Shown here one piece after another: positions 25,201 to 36,020 of a DNA stretch of 64,000 bases. The notes under the pieces were generated by a model. It saw only the letters and a list, made by a program, of their open reading frames with translations, had not been told where the DNA came from and searched no databases. This DNA comes from Megachile rotundata. Lineage: Eukaryota > Arthropoda > Insecta > Hymenoptera > Megachilidae. Numbering within the stretch: the first letter of the stretch is position 1; every line of letters begins with the position of its first letter. The stretch lies in NCBI RefSeq assembly GCF_050947335.1, contig NC_134997.1:9176001-9240000 (forward strand). Reading direction: 5' to 3'. The position numbers were made by a program, and so were the translations under genes.

Positions 25201-26398
25201 TTACCAATTTGTGAATTTAAAGTTTGAAAAATGTGTAAATTATAAAACTGAGAAATCAGTGAATTTATACTTTGAAAAATTTGTAAATTATAAAATTAAG
25301 GAACTAGTGAATTTATACTTTGAAAAATTTGTAAATTATAAAATTTAGAAACTAGTGAATTTATACTTTGAAAAATTTGTAAATTATAAAATTGAGAAAT
25401 TAGTGAATTTATACTTTGAAAAATTTGTAAATTATAAAATTGAGGAACTAGTAAATTTTCCAATTTAGAAATTTGAGAATATTAGAATGTGTCTTCAAAA
25501 TTATGCAAACCTAAACCCTCAAAAATGATCAAATTTCCTAAATCCCCCAAAAATTTAAGAATATCACCTCAAAAACTATAAAAATTCCTAAACTTGCCTC
25601 TCCCAAAATTCATACCCCAAAATTCAGATACTTAAGATATCATATTACATTTCACTGTTCGGAGGTCTCGAAATGTACAAGTGGAATAAGATTGTAGCCC
25701 GACGAAGAGGACGTTAGAAGGGCAATCAGTTTTGCTATTTCGTTAGCAGGCGACTGGCTCCGTTTCTGGGGAAAAATACTGGGCAACTGGCGATGAAAGC
25801 TCGGCAGTATCATCGGTCCGGGAATGATAGCTAAGGATGTTCGTTCGAGTGAACACTGTAGATAACGTTCTTGGGACAATTAGGAGTCGTTGAGGGTACG
25901 AAGTAATTGGCACGGAATCGGATTACCCGGAATGTTAACAGAGAGGCTGACCGTTCGGCTGGAAATGTTCTTTGTGGGTCAAAAGATGGCCAACTACGAA
26001 TAACACGATTTCGAAGAATAAGCGGATTTATTTTTACACGGTTTACCTTCAGAATTGGAAACTCGATTAAAAACCCCGGGTTAAATGTGATTTGGCAGGG
26101 CACACGTGTGATGATCTAATTTTTCTGACTTTGTTTGTTGTTCATTTACTTTTATGGGGACATCCAATTTTTGTCTGCGTTTATCCCTTAATAGGGGTTC
26201 AGAAAAGAATATTTTTCTACCCTTTTTAATTCTATCCCGAAAGTAATGAATAAATAATTTCATATGCGAATATGTGAGACTTGAAAATGCAGTATATATA
26301 TTTTGAAGAATGGAAAGGTTTACATAAAATATGTACTTACCAAAGAAGGTATTGAAAACGTAGAGTAACTTCTTTTTACGGAACTCCGAAAGTGACAT
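16238..26398 (-). CDS. Calexcitin-like EF-hand Ca2+-binding protein (six coding exons)
   Basis: - strand exons: 26398-26341, 19093-19041, 18856-18737, 17782-17668, 16524-16427, 16345-16238 (stop TAA 16240-16238). All borders are GT-AG, phases agree, and the total of 552 nt gives 183 residues, the usual calexcitin size. It begins MSLSEFRKKKLLYVFNTFFD. EF-hand loops: DVNQSGTIDRKD (Asp rather than Glu at position 12), DTDQDGQVSRDE, DASGDKSIDENE; the fourth site (around GQEINWDKF) lacks Ca2+ ligands. It ends AAGNFIFGKTSF, typical of insect calexcitin-2/sarcoplasmic Ca2+-binding proteins. These are cytosolic Ca2+ sensors or buffers of neurons and muscle; squid calexcitin affects K+ channels and ryanodine receptors. 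The first coding intron is 7.2 kb and carries several minisatellites; the others are 81 to 1143 bp. An acceptor just upstream (AG ending at 26408) shows that a 5' UTR exon lies further out. Sarcoplasmic Ca2+-binding protein is an alternative name. Confidence 0.93.
16525..17667 (-). other. Calexcitin intron 4, including a 71-bp triplication
   Basis: This 1143-bp intron is unique A+T-rich DNA apart from the short triplication at 17305-17525. The open frame at 16892-17242 (- strand) is A+T-rich chance sequence. Confidence 0.6.
17305..17525. repeat. Tandem triplication, about 71-bp unit
   Basis: Three diverged copies begin AATTTAGAAACC at about 17309, 17379 and 17450 and each includes AATATTTTCACTGCCA or a variant, then TTATTAACAAAAATTCTC. 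Confidence 0.8.
18650..18735. repeat. Short tandem repeat, about 26 bp x 3
   Basis: Three copies of ATAATAATTTTAATAATTTC with a CACAAG spacer lie just beside the 5' splice site (minus strand) of calexcitin exon 18856-18737. Confidence 0.75.
19175..20110. repeat. G-rich minisatellite in calexcitin intron 1 (TTGTGGAATTAGGGAATT type)
   Basis: A long irregular array of octamer-like modules: TTGTGGAA, TTAGGGAA, TTGGGAAT, TTGGAAAT, TTGTGGAT, TTGGGGGT. It starts about 80 bp upstream (in the transcript sense) of exon 19093-19041. Open frames at 19465-20036 are by-products. Confidence 0.87.
20111..21100. other. Higher-G+C unique island within calexcitin intron 1
   Basis: After a short C-rich tail (20130-20220) comes unique sequence with more G+C and CpG than its surroundings, including a GTC run at 20709-20725. 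Overlapping small frames on both strands show no recognisable domain. It could be an intronic enhancer, which is inference only. Confidence 0.4.
21110..22500. repeat. G-rich minisatellite in calexcitin intron 1 (31-bp core unit)
   Basis: The left part (21110-21610) is degenerate. The core (21640-22440) repeats AGATTGGAAGTTGGGAAATT plus TGGAATTTGGA with a 31-bp period (21930, 21961, 21992). A period of 31 gives 93-bp (31-residue) cycles in translation, producing long false frames on both strands. Confidence 0.9.
22501..23415. other. Unique island with a short perfect hairpin, calexcitin intron 1
   Basis: Unique sequence of mixed composition with no exon recognised. A 10-bp perfect inverted repeat (AACATATCCC, loop TGC, GGGATATGTT) lies at 22873-22895. 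Confidence 0.5.
23420..24050. repeat. C-rich minisatellite in calexcitin intron 1
   Basis: Modules CCAACTCGTCAAATCCC, CACTTGTTAATTCC and CCAACTTCTCAAATTCCC repeat with a period near 31-32 bp. The C-rich strand is on + here, opposite to the neighbouring arrays at 21.1-22.5 and 24.6-25.5 kb. Confidence 0.87.
24066..24207 (+). repeat. Dispersed repeat copy A of an inverted pair
   Basis: About 140 bp with the blocks CCCCAGAAAC, GAAATAGCAAGACTGATCGC, CTTATTCCACTCGT and GTGAAATGAAATAC, which reappear in the same order on the opposite strand at 25638-25790. Confidence 0.65.
24208..24590. other. Higher-G+C unique island between inverted copies
   Basis: Unique sequence with two overlapping small + strand frames (24247-24516, 24431-24619) that show no recognisable domain. 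I see no coding evidence. Confidence 0.4.
24590..25480. repeat. G-rich minisatellite grading into an exact 48-bp repeat
   Basis: The left part repeats GGGGCTGCAGGGATTTAGAG and AGTTAAGAATTT. The right part (25230-25470) is a 48-bp tandem repeat: AAATTATAAAA occurs at 25237, 25285, 25333, 25381 and 25429, always 48 bp apart. Confidence 0.88.
25638..25790 (-). repeat. Dispersed repeat copy B of an inverted pair
   Basis: Read on the - strand it shows CCCCAGAAAC, CGAAATAGCAAAACTGATTG, CTTATTCCACTTGT and GTGAAATGTAATAT, collinear with 24066-24207. Confidence 0.65.
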
Positions 26399-26407
26399 CT
26401 TGTTAGT
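26399..26407 (-). other. End of a 5' UTR exon segment of calexcitin
   Basis: The nine bases before the start codon are preceded (- strand) by a pyrimidine-rich tract and AG at 26409-26408, a plausible acceptor. The upstream UTR exon was not located. Confidence 0.5.
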
Positions 26408-26829
26408 CTACAACATAGAGAAACAAGAGGGTTGGTGAGTGTGCTCGTACGTCCATGGTGTGTGATGTTAATATTCATTTTCGATCGAATGGCGATCAGG
26501 GTCGATTGTCTCGACCGACCGACCCTTATTTTATCTCGCCAGTAAAAAGTAATCGTGGCTTGCTTTTATCGAGCTGCTTTGTACATCGCCTCGATATTTA
26601 CAAGGACGTCGTGAAGACACAAAGTCAGCTTAATTCAGGTACACGGACAAGTGTTCAATGTTAAATCATCACCTTGTATCGCCGAATATACGTGTATTCA
26701 AATAAATTGTTAATATTTCATTTCTTTATTAGATTCGGAGAATTTTTTTATTTCGTTGATTTCGAAAGAATTTTAGTTATTTGATAGACAAGAGTGAAAT
26801 TAATTTTTTGGATGACAAGTTGAGAAAAT

Positions 26830-28140
26830 TAATAGTGTGGCAATATAACACGTAGACATACAGGAAGTACGAAAATGAATCACGTGGTTATATAACACGT
26901 TCACGTTTAATTAATGGTGATATGCAATGTGACAAAATTTAATGTATGACAATATAGCGCGTGGCAATATAGCGCGAGGTAAAACACAACGTATGAAGGT
27001 CTAATGAATGGCTATATAACGCGTAGGTGTCGAATTCAAGTTAATATACAACGTGCAGAAATGTAATGCTTTGCAATATAACAAATGGCAATATAACGCG
27101 AGGTAATTAAGAACGTATGAAAATTTAATGCAAGGCTATATGACGCGTGTATGTTGAATTTATATTAATATCCAACGTGTAGAAATATAATACGTTACAA
27201 TATAGGGAATGGCAATATAACGCGAGGTAATGAAAAACGTATGAAAATTTAATGCTATATGATGCGTGTATGTCGAATTTATATTAATATCCAACGTATA
27301 GAAATGTAATAATGCGTTGCAATATAACAAATGGCAATATAACGCGAGGTAATTAAAAACGTATGAAAGTTTAATGCAAGGCTATATGATGCGTGTATGT
27401 CGAATTTATATTAATATACAACGTGTAGAAATGTAATGCGTTGCAATTCAACGAATGGCAATATAACGCGAGGTAATGAAAAACGTATAAAAATTTAATG
27501 CAAGGCTATATAACGCGTGTATGTCGAATTCATATTAATATCCAACGTGTAGAAATGCAATGCGTTGCAGTATAACAAATGGCAATATAACGCGAGGTAA
27601 TGAAAAACGTATGAAAGTTTAATGCAAGGCTATATAACGCGTGTATGTCGAATTCATATTAATATACAACGTATAAAAATGTAATGCGTTGCAATACAAC
27701 AAATGGCAATATAACGCGAGGTAATGAAAAACGTATGAAAGTTTAATGCAAGGCTATATAACGCGTGTATGTCGAATTCATATTAATATACAACGTATAA
27801 AAATGTAATGCGTTGCAATACAACAAATGGCAATATAACGCAAGGTAATGCAAAACGTATAAAAATTTAATGCAAGGCCATATAACGCGTGTATGTCGAA
27901 TTCATATTAATATCCAACGTGTAGAAATGCAATGCGTTGCAGTATAACAAATGGCAATATAACGCGAGGTAATGAAAAACGTATGAAAATTTAATGCAAG
28001 GCTATATAACGCGTGTGTGTCGAATTCATATTAATATACAACGTATAAAAATGTAATGCGTTGCAATACAACAAATGGCAATATAACGCGAGGTAATTAA
28101 AAATGTATGAAAATTTAATGCAAGGCTCTGTAATAGTTGA
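26830..28140. repeat. 124-bp satellite array (about ten copies)
   Basis: The marker AACGCGAGGTAAT recurs at 27095, 27219, 27341, 27465, 27589, 27713, (27837 variant), 27961 and 28085: every step is 124 bp except one of 122. Each unit also has GCTATATAACGCGTGTATGT and ATTAATATCCAACGTGTAG. The left edge units (26877-27090) are more diverged. Confidence 0.95.
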
Positions 28141-29275
28141 CATCTAATTTATGGTAATATAAAATGCGTAAAAATGTAATATGGCGATATAACGCGTGGC
28201 AATGTAACACGTAGTAATAAATACTTCACAGTAATCTTGCTCATAGCAATATAACACGTGGAAATTTAAATCGCGATAATGTGTGGGAATAAAACGTGTG
28301 ACAACACGTGAAAATACAAAGTATGACATGAGTGCGAAATTAAACACCTGGTGATAAAACACGTGGCGAACTATCGTACAAGTGACATTAAAAGACACAA
28401 TAACTTATCAGTTCTTACATTTATCGAAGCGGAGAATTTGCAAAAAACCTCTTTCCTTTCGCTATGGACCGAAACGACTACAGTACCGGTGTCGGATGTA
28501 ACCCTTTATATAATAAGATTTAAAAGGTTTCCTTATCGAAGATAAGATGTATGTTTGATTGTTCAATGACGCAAATTTCGAAGTAATGCCACGTGAATGC
28601 CGTAAATGTAATTTTAAATACATATAAAACATCAAAAAATGTATTATTACCCGGAACGTGACGTAAATCTCTCCGGATGACTCAAGTTGTATTCTTTTCT
28701 TCGCGCCATTGTCACAATCGACAATTGCCTATCGATTATAACAGATATCCTGCACAGCCGCATCGTAGCGATTTGAAAGATTACGTGTGAACGATGAATA
28801 ATTTTCTACAATGGTAATCCCACTTTATTAATAGCCCCAATACTATTATTTCTGATGCATACGTAAAAAATTCAGACTCCACTATGTTGGCAATTTATTT
28901 AAACGCGGATAATTTATGGAACTTTTAATAATTGCCGGGGGAGAATGTAATTCCGGAGTTTATCTGCTTTAGCCACCAGTCGTATTTTTCATTCGAATGG
29001 TTTTTTCATGGGGGTATATCTAGGGGTTTCACTGCTTAGTCCTTGTATCTACTATGTATATTTAGGTGGAGAATTATCTGCAGACGGCTGCACAGGAATT
29101 ATTAATTGCAATGATAATTTAATTGTGGCTCTGCTAATATTAAGTAGGGGCTTATAAATATTCTTATTTATGCATAAAATAGTTATAAATGTAACCAAAG
29201 TTTTAAGTTTTTGAATGAACTTATAGGTTTTTATGAATGATCAAATTATTGAATAGTTGAAATTTAGATATTTGT
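28141..29275. other. Degenerate satellite edge then unique sequence
   Basis: To about 28370 scattered AACACGTGG/AACGCGTGG motifs mark decayed satellite. The rest is unique A+T-rich DNA without a recognisable gene. Confidence 0.5.
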
Positions 29276-30480
29276 TGATCCACAAATTTTTAGATAGGCA
29301 ATTTCAATAGAGTTTAAATTTTCGAATTCTTATGTTCCCAAATCTATGAATCCTCAAAATTCATTCCCAAATTGTGAAGACACTGAATCCTTAAATATTC
29401 AAATATTTATGTCTTCAAATTTCTAAATTTTCACATTTTTATGTTCATTAATGCTAGAGCCCTTAAGTTCCTAAGCCTGCAAGTATTTGTGTCTCAAAGT
29501 CCCTAAATCCTCACATTTTTACATTCTCTAATACTAGAGCTACTAAGTCCCTAAATCTCCAAATCCTAAAATCCAAAAATCTTCAAGTATCAAAACACTT
29601 AAATCTCCAAATATCAAATTGTCTACGTTCCCATATTGCCAAATCCATAAACACCTATGCTTCAAAGTCTACAACTCCTAAATCTTCAAATCCACAAATC
29701 TCAAAATACTAAATTCCAACATTCTCAAACTCTAAAGTTGCCATTGATCCAAGTGTTTAAATTCAAAATTTCTCTTAATTCCTAAATCTTTAAATTTCAA
29801 AGTCTCCAAGTCCCTAAGTCCCCAAATCCCCATATCCCAAAGTCTCCAAGTCCCCAAATCCCCATATCCCAAAGTCTCCAAGTCCCCAAATTCTTACATT
29901 CCCAAATCTCTCTCCATGTCCAAATCTTCAAATTCCCAAATTCCGAAATCTCCTAATTCCACAAATCTCCAAATTCCCAATCCCCTAATTCTACAATTCT
30001 CTAATTCCACAAACCCCCAAATTCACAAATTCCCAAATTCCACTATTTCCAAATTCCCAATTCCCTAATTCCACAAACCCCCAAATCCACAAATCTCCAA
30101 ATTCCCAATCCCCAATTCCTCAAATCACCAATTCTTCAAATCCCCAATTCCTCAAATTCCCAATTCCTCAAATCCCTAAATCCTCAAATCCTCAAATCCT
30201 CCAAAATCCCAAATTCCTCAAATCCCAAAATTCTCAAATCATAAAATCCCCAAATCCCTAATTCCTCAAATCCCCAATTCTTCAAATTCCCAAACCCTCA
30301 AGTCCCAAAATCCCCAAATCCCCAAATTCCCAATTCCTCAAATCCCCAATTCCTCAAATCCCCAAATCCTCAAATCCTCAAATCCCAAATCCCCAAATTC
30401 CCAAATCTCCAAATCCCTAATTTCTCTTCAATATCCCTAAATCCCCAAATCCCCAGATCCATATCTCCACATCTGCACCG
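29276..30480. repeat. Irregular C-rich minisatellite region
   Basis: A long pyrimidine-biased stretch of CCCAAATCC, AATTCCTCAAATCCCC and CCAAGTCCCCAAATC modules with poor periodicity, the C-rich-strand form of the octamer class. Confidence 0.8.
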
Positions 30481-31084
30481 TCCCCACCTTCCATAACCAC
30501 CCAATCTCCCTCCAATTACATAATGTACACCAACTAATCTCCCTGTATCTACAACTTACAAAGAACAATAACACGTAATCAGTAGCGACAGCGATCGATC
30601 TCAGGGTGGTACTTTCAGGAAAGCCACTGCCAACATCGTAATCAGTAGCAGTATCATTACCCGTCAAGGTGAATGTTGACGTCAATCTTCAGAGCAGTTA
30701 ACATCATAGAATAATCTTTTCATTTCTTGATTCGGTTACTTGATTGTATTAACAAGACAACAAGAAATGTGCATGAAAAACGTTTATACTCGATCTTCCA
30801 AGTCTTTTATCCTATTCCGTTGTTTATTTATTGTTTAATGGAGCCATCAAGCGGGTTTCATCTATGAATTACGGCATGGTCTATTCAGGCGATCGCCGCG
30901 GGAGATTCATCGACGTCTAATTCAATGATCAGTAAGTTGATTGATTAGTTGACAAACTCAGTGGGATTGATAATTAACATTTGTTATCTCCTCAAGTAGT
31001 TTAATTGCAATCTCTGATCGCGGCGTTGATTGCTGGCAGATAACGCGGAGTGCGTCAATGAGTCAGATACAGAGATCTCGTTTT
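30481..31084. other. Unique island, no gene recognised
   Basis: Mixed-composition unique sequence between a C-rich and a G-rich array. No exon, RNA gene or mobile element seen. Confidence 0.45.
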
Positions 31085-32110
31085 TGGGTGAAAGGATTGG
31101 GGATAGACAGATTTGGGTGATGGAAAATTTGGGAGTTGGAGGAGGTGGAAGTTTGGGAGATGGGTTTTGGAAATTTGGGAGGTGGGGGGTTCAACAATTT
31201 GGAATTTGGGAGATTAGAGGTTGGGGCATTCGGGGGTTGGAAAATATGGAATTTGGGAGTTTGGAAGTTGGGAGATTAGCAGTAGGGAAATTTGGAAGTA
31301 GGGAGATTAGAGGTTGGGGCATTAAGGAGTTGAAAAATATGGAATATGGGAGATTAGAGGTTGGGATATTAGGGAGTTGGAAAATTTGGAATTTGGGAGA
31401 TTGGAAGTTGGGAGTTTAGAGGTTGGGGCATTAGGGAGTTGGAAAATATAGAATTTGGGAGATTAGAGGTTGGGATATTAGGGAGTTGGAAAATTTGGAA
31501 TTTGGGAGATTAGAGGTTGGGGCATTAGGGAGTTGGAAAATATGGAATTTGGGAGATTAGAGGTTGGGGCATTAGGGAGTTGGAAAATATGGAATTTGGG
31601 AGATTAGAGGTTGGGGCATTAGGGAGTTAGAAAATATGGAATTTGGGAGATTAGAGGTTGGGGCATTAGGGAGTTGGAAAATATGGAATTTGGGAGATTA
31701 GAGGTTGGGGCATTAGGGAGTTGGAAAATATGGAATTTTGAAAATTTGGAAGTTGAGAGATTAGAAGTAGGGAAATTAGGAAGTAGGGAGATTAGAAGTT
31801 GAGGCATTAGGGAGTCGGAAAATATGGAATTTGGGACATTAGTGATTACAACATTAGGGAGTTGGAAAATTTGGATTTTGGGAGATTGGAAATTGGGAAA
31901 TTAGGAGGTTGGGAGATTGGAAGTTGGAAAATATGACATTTGGGAATTAGGAAGTAGGGAGATTAGAAGTCGAGGCATTAGGGAGTTGGAAAATATGGAA
32001 TTTGGGAGATTAGAGGTCGGGACGTTAGGAAGTTAGGCCATTAGAAGTTACGACATTACAAAGTTGGAAAATTTGAAACTCGGAAGATTAGAAGCTGAAA
32101 AATTTGCAAA
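31085..32110. repeat. G-rich minisatellite with 47-bp unit
   Basis: Core copies repeat GGGAGATTAGAGGTTGGGGC, ATTAGGGAGTTGG and AAAATATGGAATTT with a 47-bp period (31504, 31551, 31598). Homogeneous in 31.3-31.7 kb, decaying to the right. Confidence 0.9.
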
Positions 32111-33110
32111 CTGAAAATTCCAAAATCAGAAAAACTCAAAACTTCAAATAAATAAACTCTGATAGTCCAACAAATAAAAATTCCGAAATTTGTCTCACAT
32201 CTTCAAACCCCAAAAGTCCCAATCTTCCAAAATCCTAAACTTCCAAAAATCCCACATATTCACATCCCTCCACATCCCCATTGTGATACCCGAGCCTCGA
32301 CACCATAAAAAGCCAGTGTAACATATCAAAGACTAAATCGATACCCATCAAATCGATACAATAGCAAAACTGATAGGAATTTCGAATGAGCCGCTGCAAC
32401 GGTTTTTACCAACCGCAACCGTTATCTCGTCAGATCTATAGAATATTTTGAGTATATTGACAGGTTGATGTATCGGCAGAACAGATAACGAGGTTGCCAC
32501 GTAGGAGCTGTATCTCAGGTATTATTTTACGTGGCAAGGGAATCGAGGTTGTTCATAGTGTTCCTCGAAACAATGGACTTAAAGCTAACTGCAGATCTCT
32601 GATGCATCGCCATATTGCTCGCCCGACTGCCTTATCTCCCAGCTGCTGCCGAATTTTAATCGCAACAGTTTATCGCTTTATTATTCGGATATTTCTCGTT
32701 TTTTCTTCATGGCTATTCTAGTTTATTTCAGTTACGTAGGCGGCGGGGGCTTTCATCGATTCGCGATAACCATTGAAAGTTTTCAACGGAAAAACTTTAT
32801 TCACGCAGTTATCGAATTTTGATACGTTATTTCACCGGCTCGGTTTTCGAATTTTTAGCGGATTGTATGGACGGGTTATTGATTAGGTTTATGCGGAAAA
32901 TAAAAGATTTTACGAGGAATAGTTTCCGAGCTATAGTGGAAAATTATGAGGTTTATTGAATTATTGTGGTGGGACGAGGTTGAGGCTTTTGTAGAAATAT
33001 GTGCGATGAAATTTTTTGGGCTGCTGGGATGTTATTTAGAGTTTTATAGAAAGGGAGTTAGTTCAACAAATTTTTATATTTAGAAATTTGAGAATTTTGC
33101 AAACTTCAGA
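32111..33110. other. C-rich tail then unique sequence
   Basis: A short C-rich tail (to 32280) precedes unique sequence. The fragment AATAGCAAAACTGAT near 32369 matches the core of the inverted pair at 24.07/25.7 kb. No gene recognised. Confidence 0.45.
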
Positions 33111-33137
33111 TTTGCTGAAACATCTTCAAGCTTTTCC

Positions 33138-33800
33138 AAATGTGTTCGAACATCTCCAAACTCCTATACAACTTTCTCCACTTAAGTTCAAAGATATCTC
33201 AAATATTTATATTAACAATTAGTAATAATTTAACTGGCAATAGGATTCTTGGATTTTACTAATAATTGATGCAAGAACTTCATTGCAACTCATAGTGTTT
33301 TATTGTTTTCAAAAAGATGAATTAACTTCAGCAGTCCTTCAAACTTGCTCAAACACCCTCAAGCTTTAAATTTGCTCAAACTTCTTCAAACTTCTTCAAA
33401 TTTGCTCATACTCCTTCAAATGTGTTCGAACATCTCCAAACTCCTATACAACTTTCTCCACTTAAGTTCAAAGATATCTCAAATATTTATATTAACAATT
33501 AGTAAGAATTTAACTGGCAATAGGATTCTTGGATTTTACTAATAATTGATGCAAGAACTTCATTGCAACTCATAGCGTTCTATTGTTTTCAAAAAGATGA
33601 ATTAACTTTAGCAGTCCTTCAAACTTGCTCAAACACCCTCAAGCTTTAAATTTGCTCAAACTTCTCCAAACTCCTTCAAATTTGTTCAAACATCTCCTAT
33701 ATAACTTCCTCCACTTAAGTTCCAAGATATCTCAAATATTTTTATTAACAATTACCAATAATTTAACTGACAATAAAGTTTCTTGGATTTGACGAATAAT
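33138..33800. repeat. Tandem duplication, 280-bp unit, about 2.4 copies
   Basis: Two nearly identical copies start with AAATGTGTTCGAACATCTCC at 33138 and 33418 and include ATGATGCAAGAACTTCATTG-like sequence and GCAGTCCTTCAAACTTGC. A third, more diverged, partial copy starts near 33678. Confidence 0.88.
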
Positions 33801-34434
33801 CTTTATGCAACATCCTGTATACCAGTTGTTAACAGATGATCTCAAAATTTAACAGGGTTATAAAAAAATGTTGAAATATGGATTCAATGTTAAATCAGTT
33901 CCCAGGGTCCAATTTTAGAAATGAAATATTTGCCTGGTTTTATCTGGAACACCTTGATGATAGGATCAGAGATAACACAGTTGACGAAATCAGTAAGTTT
34001 GCTGATGAACTTCATTTCACTCTCCATTTAGTTTGAGTACTGATTCTTTCTCACAGTATTTTTAACCGAAAAAATATCTTGAATGAAAATGTAAATTTGA
34101 ATTTGTGAATACGTAAATTCACCCATGAATACAAGTTGTTATATTTCACAAATACAATTATCTTTATCGTTCTTTTTAAGCTTGATGCAAAATTTCAGAG
34201 CTTAGTGCAATTTAACGAATTATTTTTCTAAAGAGAATGTTAAATGAGAGTTTTAAAACCCTGCGGGAAATGTATTCACTGTGTATACTCGTTTAAGACA
34301 CACTCAATATTCACCTTTAGTTTTCTTCTTTTAATCGGAGGAGAAAGAGTAGGAAAAATCATTGATGCTGTATTGAAGCGATTGATTATGATCAGTATTA
34401 TATGTATAATCTCATTGTTTATGAGAATACAGTT
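33801..34434. other. Unique A+T-rich sequence, no gene recognised
   Basis: No exon, RNA gene or repeat apparent. The frame at 34244-34456 runs into satellite and has no domain. Confidence 0.45.
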
Positions 34435-34917
34435 TTTCAATCATGTGGTTATATAACGCGTTCAGATTTAATTAATGGTAATGTACAATGTGTCAAAATT
34501 TAATGTATGACAATATAGCATGTGGCAATATAATGCGAGGTAAAACACAACATATGAAAGTCTAACGAATGGCTATATAACGCGTAGGTGTCAAATTCAA
34601 GTTAATATACAACGTGCAGAAATGTAATGCGTTGCAATATAATAAATGGCAATATAACGCGAGGTAATTAAAAACGTATGAAAGTTTAATGCAAGGCTAT
34701 ATAACGCATGTATGTCGAATTTATATTAATATCCAACGTGTAGAAATGTAATGCGTTGCAATATAACAAATGGCAATATAACGCGAGGTAATGAAAAACG
34801 TATGAAAGTTTAATGCAAGGCTATATGACGCGTGTATGTCGAATTTATATTAATATCCAACGTGTAGAAATGTAATGCGTTGCAATATAATAAATGGCAA
34901 TATAACGCGAGGTAATT
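34435..34917. repeat. Second array of the 124-bp satellite (about 3.9 copies)
   Basis: AACGCGAGGTAAT occurs at 34656, 34780 and 34904 (124-bp steps). The left part preserves the same variant units, in the same order, as the left edge of the first array at 26877-27100, and the array stops abruptly inside a unit at about 34917. Confidence 0.93.
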
Positions 34918-35580
34918 CGTTTTAAAATACAGTGTTTGATATAGAGAACAAATTTTACAATTTTGTGTGCCAACTAAATTTTTATAAACAATATTTCATT
35001 ATTCAATTGAATAAATTTTATTCCATTAAAATTATATCGTTCAACATTTGGTTAATTGTTTAACATTTTAAGAATGTAACTTCTCTATATTTTATAACAT
35101 AAATCCCCCTAAAATATCACCGCTTAAATGTCTTCTCAAATGTCTTCCTCAACTTCCTGTCTTCCTCAAAATAAAAAATATTTAACAGTAACCAAAAAGA
35201 ATTCATACAATAATCGCTCAATTCTCGCACAACATAAAAGAGTCTGATATACAGAGAGTTAACTTTCATGAACGTCATTAATGCCGGAATGAAAATTTTT
35301 AAACAGCGTGCAATAAAAGATATGACTCTTCGTGGGACGCCATTGTTGCATCGGTAAGTCGTGGTACTCCATCTCGGTGAAATAAAACCGTGCGTGACCG
35401 TAGCTATGGTTTTATAACAATGAAACGTCATAAAAACTGTTATTAACCTTTGCTTTGCGACACAATACTCGATGTGTAACAATTTAATAAATTATTTGAC
35501 AAGTGGGGCGATATATTCTCGTACTGCTTGTTTCAATGTTATTGAGTTTTAAATAATTAATTGTTGGTTGTTTTAAGGTG
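34918..35580. other. Unique A+T-rich sequence, no gene recognised
   Basis: A 121-codon - strand frame (35117-35482) has no recognisable domain and A+T-rich composition; treated as chance. Confidence 0.45.
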
Positions 35581-36020
35581 ATGTATTGTGAAGGATTTTG
35601 CAGTATTATTTATAATTTATTTGGTATTATTTCTAATTTTTTAGGGTAGTATTATTTATAATTTATTTAATATTATTTGTCATTTTTTGGTGTAGTATTA
35701 TTTATAATTTATTTAGTATTATTTGTAATTTTTTGGTGTAGTATTATTTATAATTTATTCAGTATTATTTTTAATTTTTTAGTGTAATATTATTTATAAT
35801 TTTTTAGTGTAGTATTATTTATATTATTGTGCAGTGCTTATGCAGTATTATTTATAATTTATTCAGTATTATTTTTAATTTTTTAGGGTGGTATTATTTA
35901 TAATTTATTTAGTGTTATTTTTAATTTTTTAGTGTAATATTATTTATAATTTATTTAGTATTATTTATAATTTTATAGTGTAGCATTATTTATATTATTC
36001 TGTAGTACTTCTATAGTATT
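35581..36020. repeat. A+T-rich tandem repeat, about 46-bp unit
   Basis: TAGTATTATTTATAATTTAT followed by TTAGTATTATTTGTAATTTT recurs with 46-bp spacing (35647, 35693, 35739), less regular further right. Confidence 0.82.

Noticed and set aside
26830..28140. Possible CRISPR-like array
   Set aside because: The whole 124-bp unit repeats, with no unique spacers, and the context is eukaryotic; it is a satellite.
35117..35482. 121-codon - strand frame as a gene
   Set aside because: No recognisable domain, A+T-driven composition, no supporting splice sites or neighbours.
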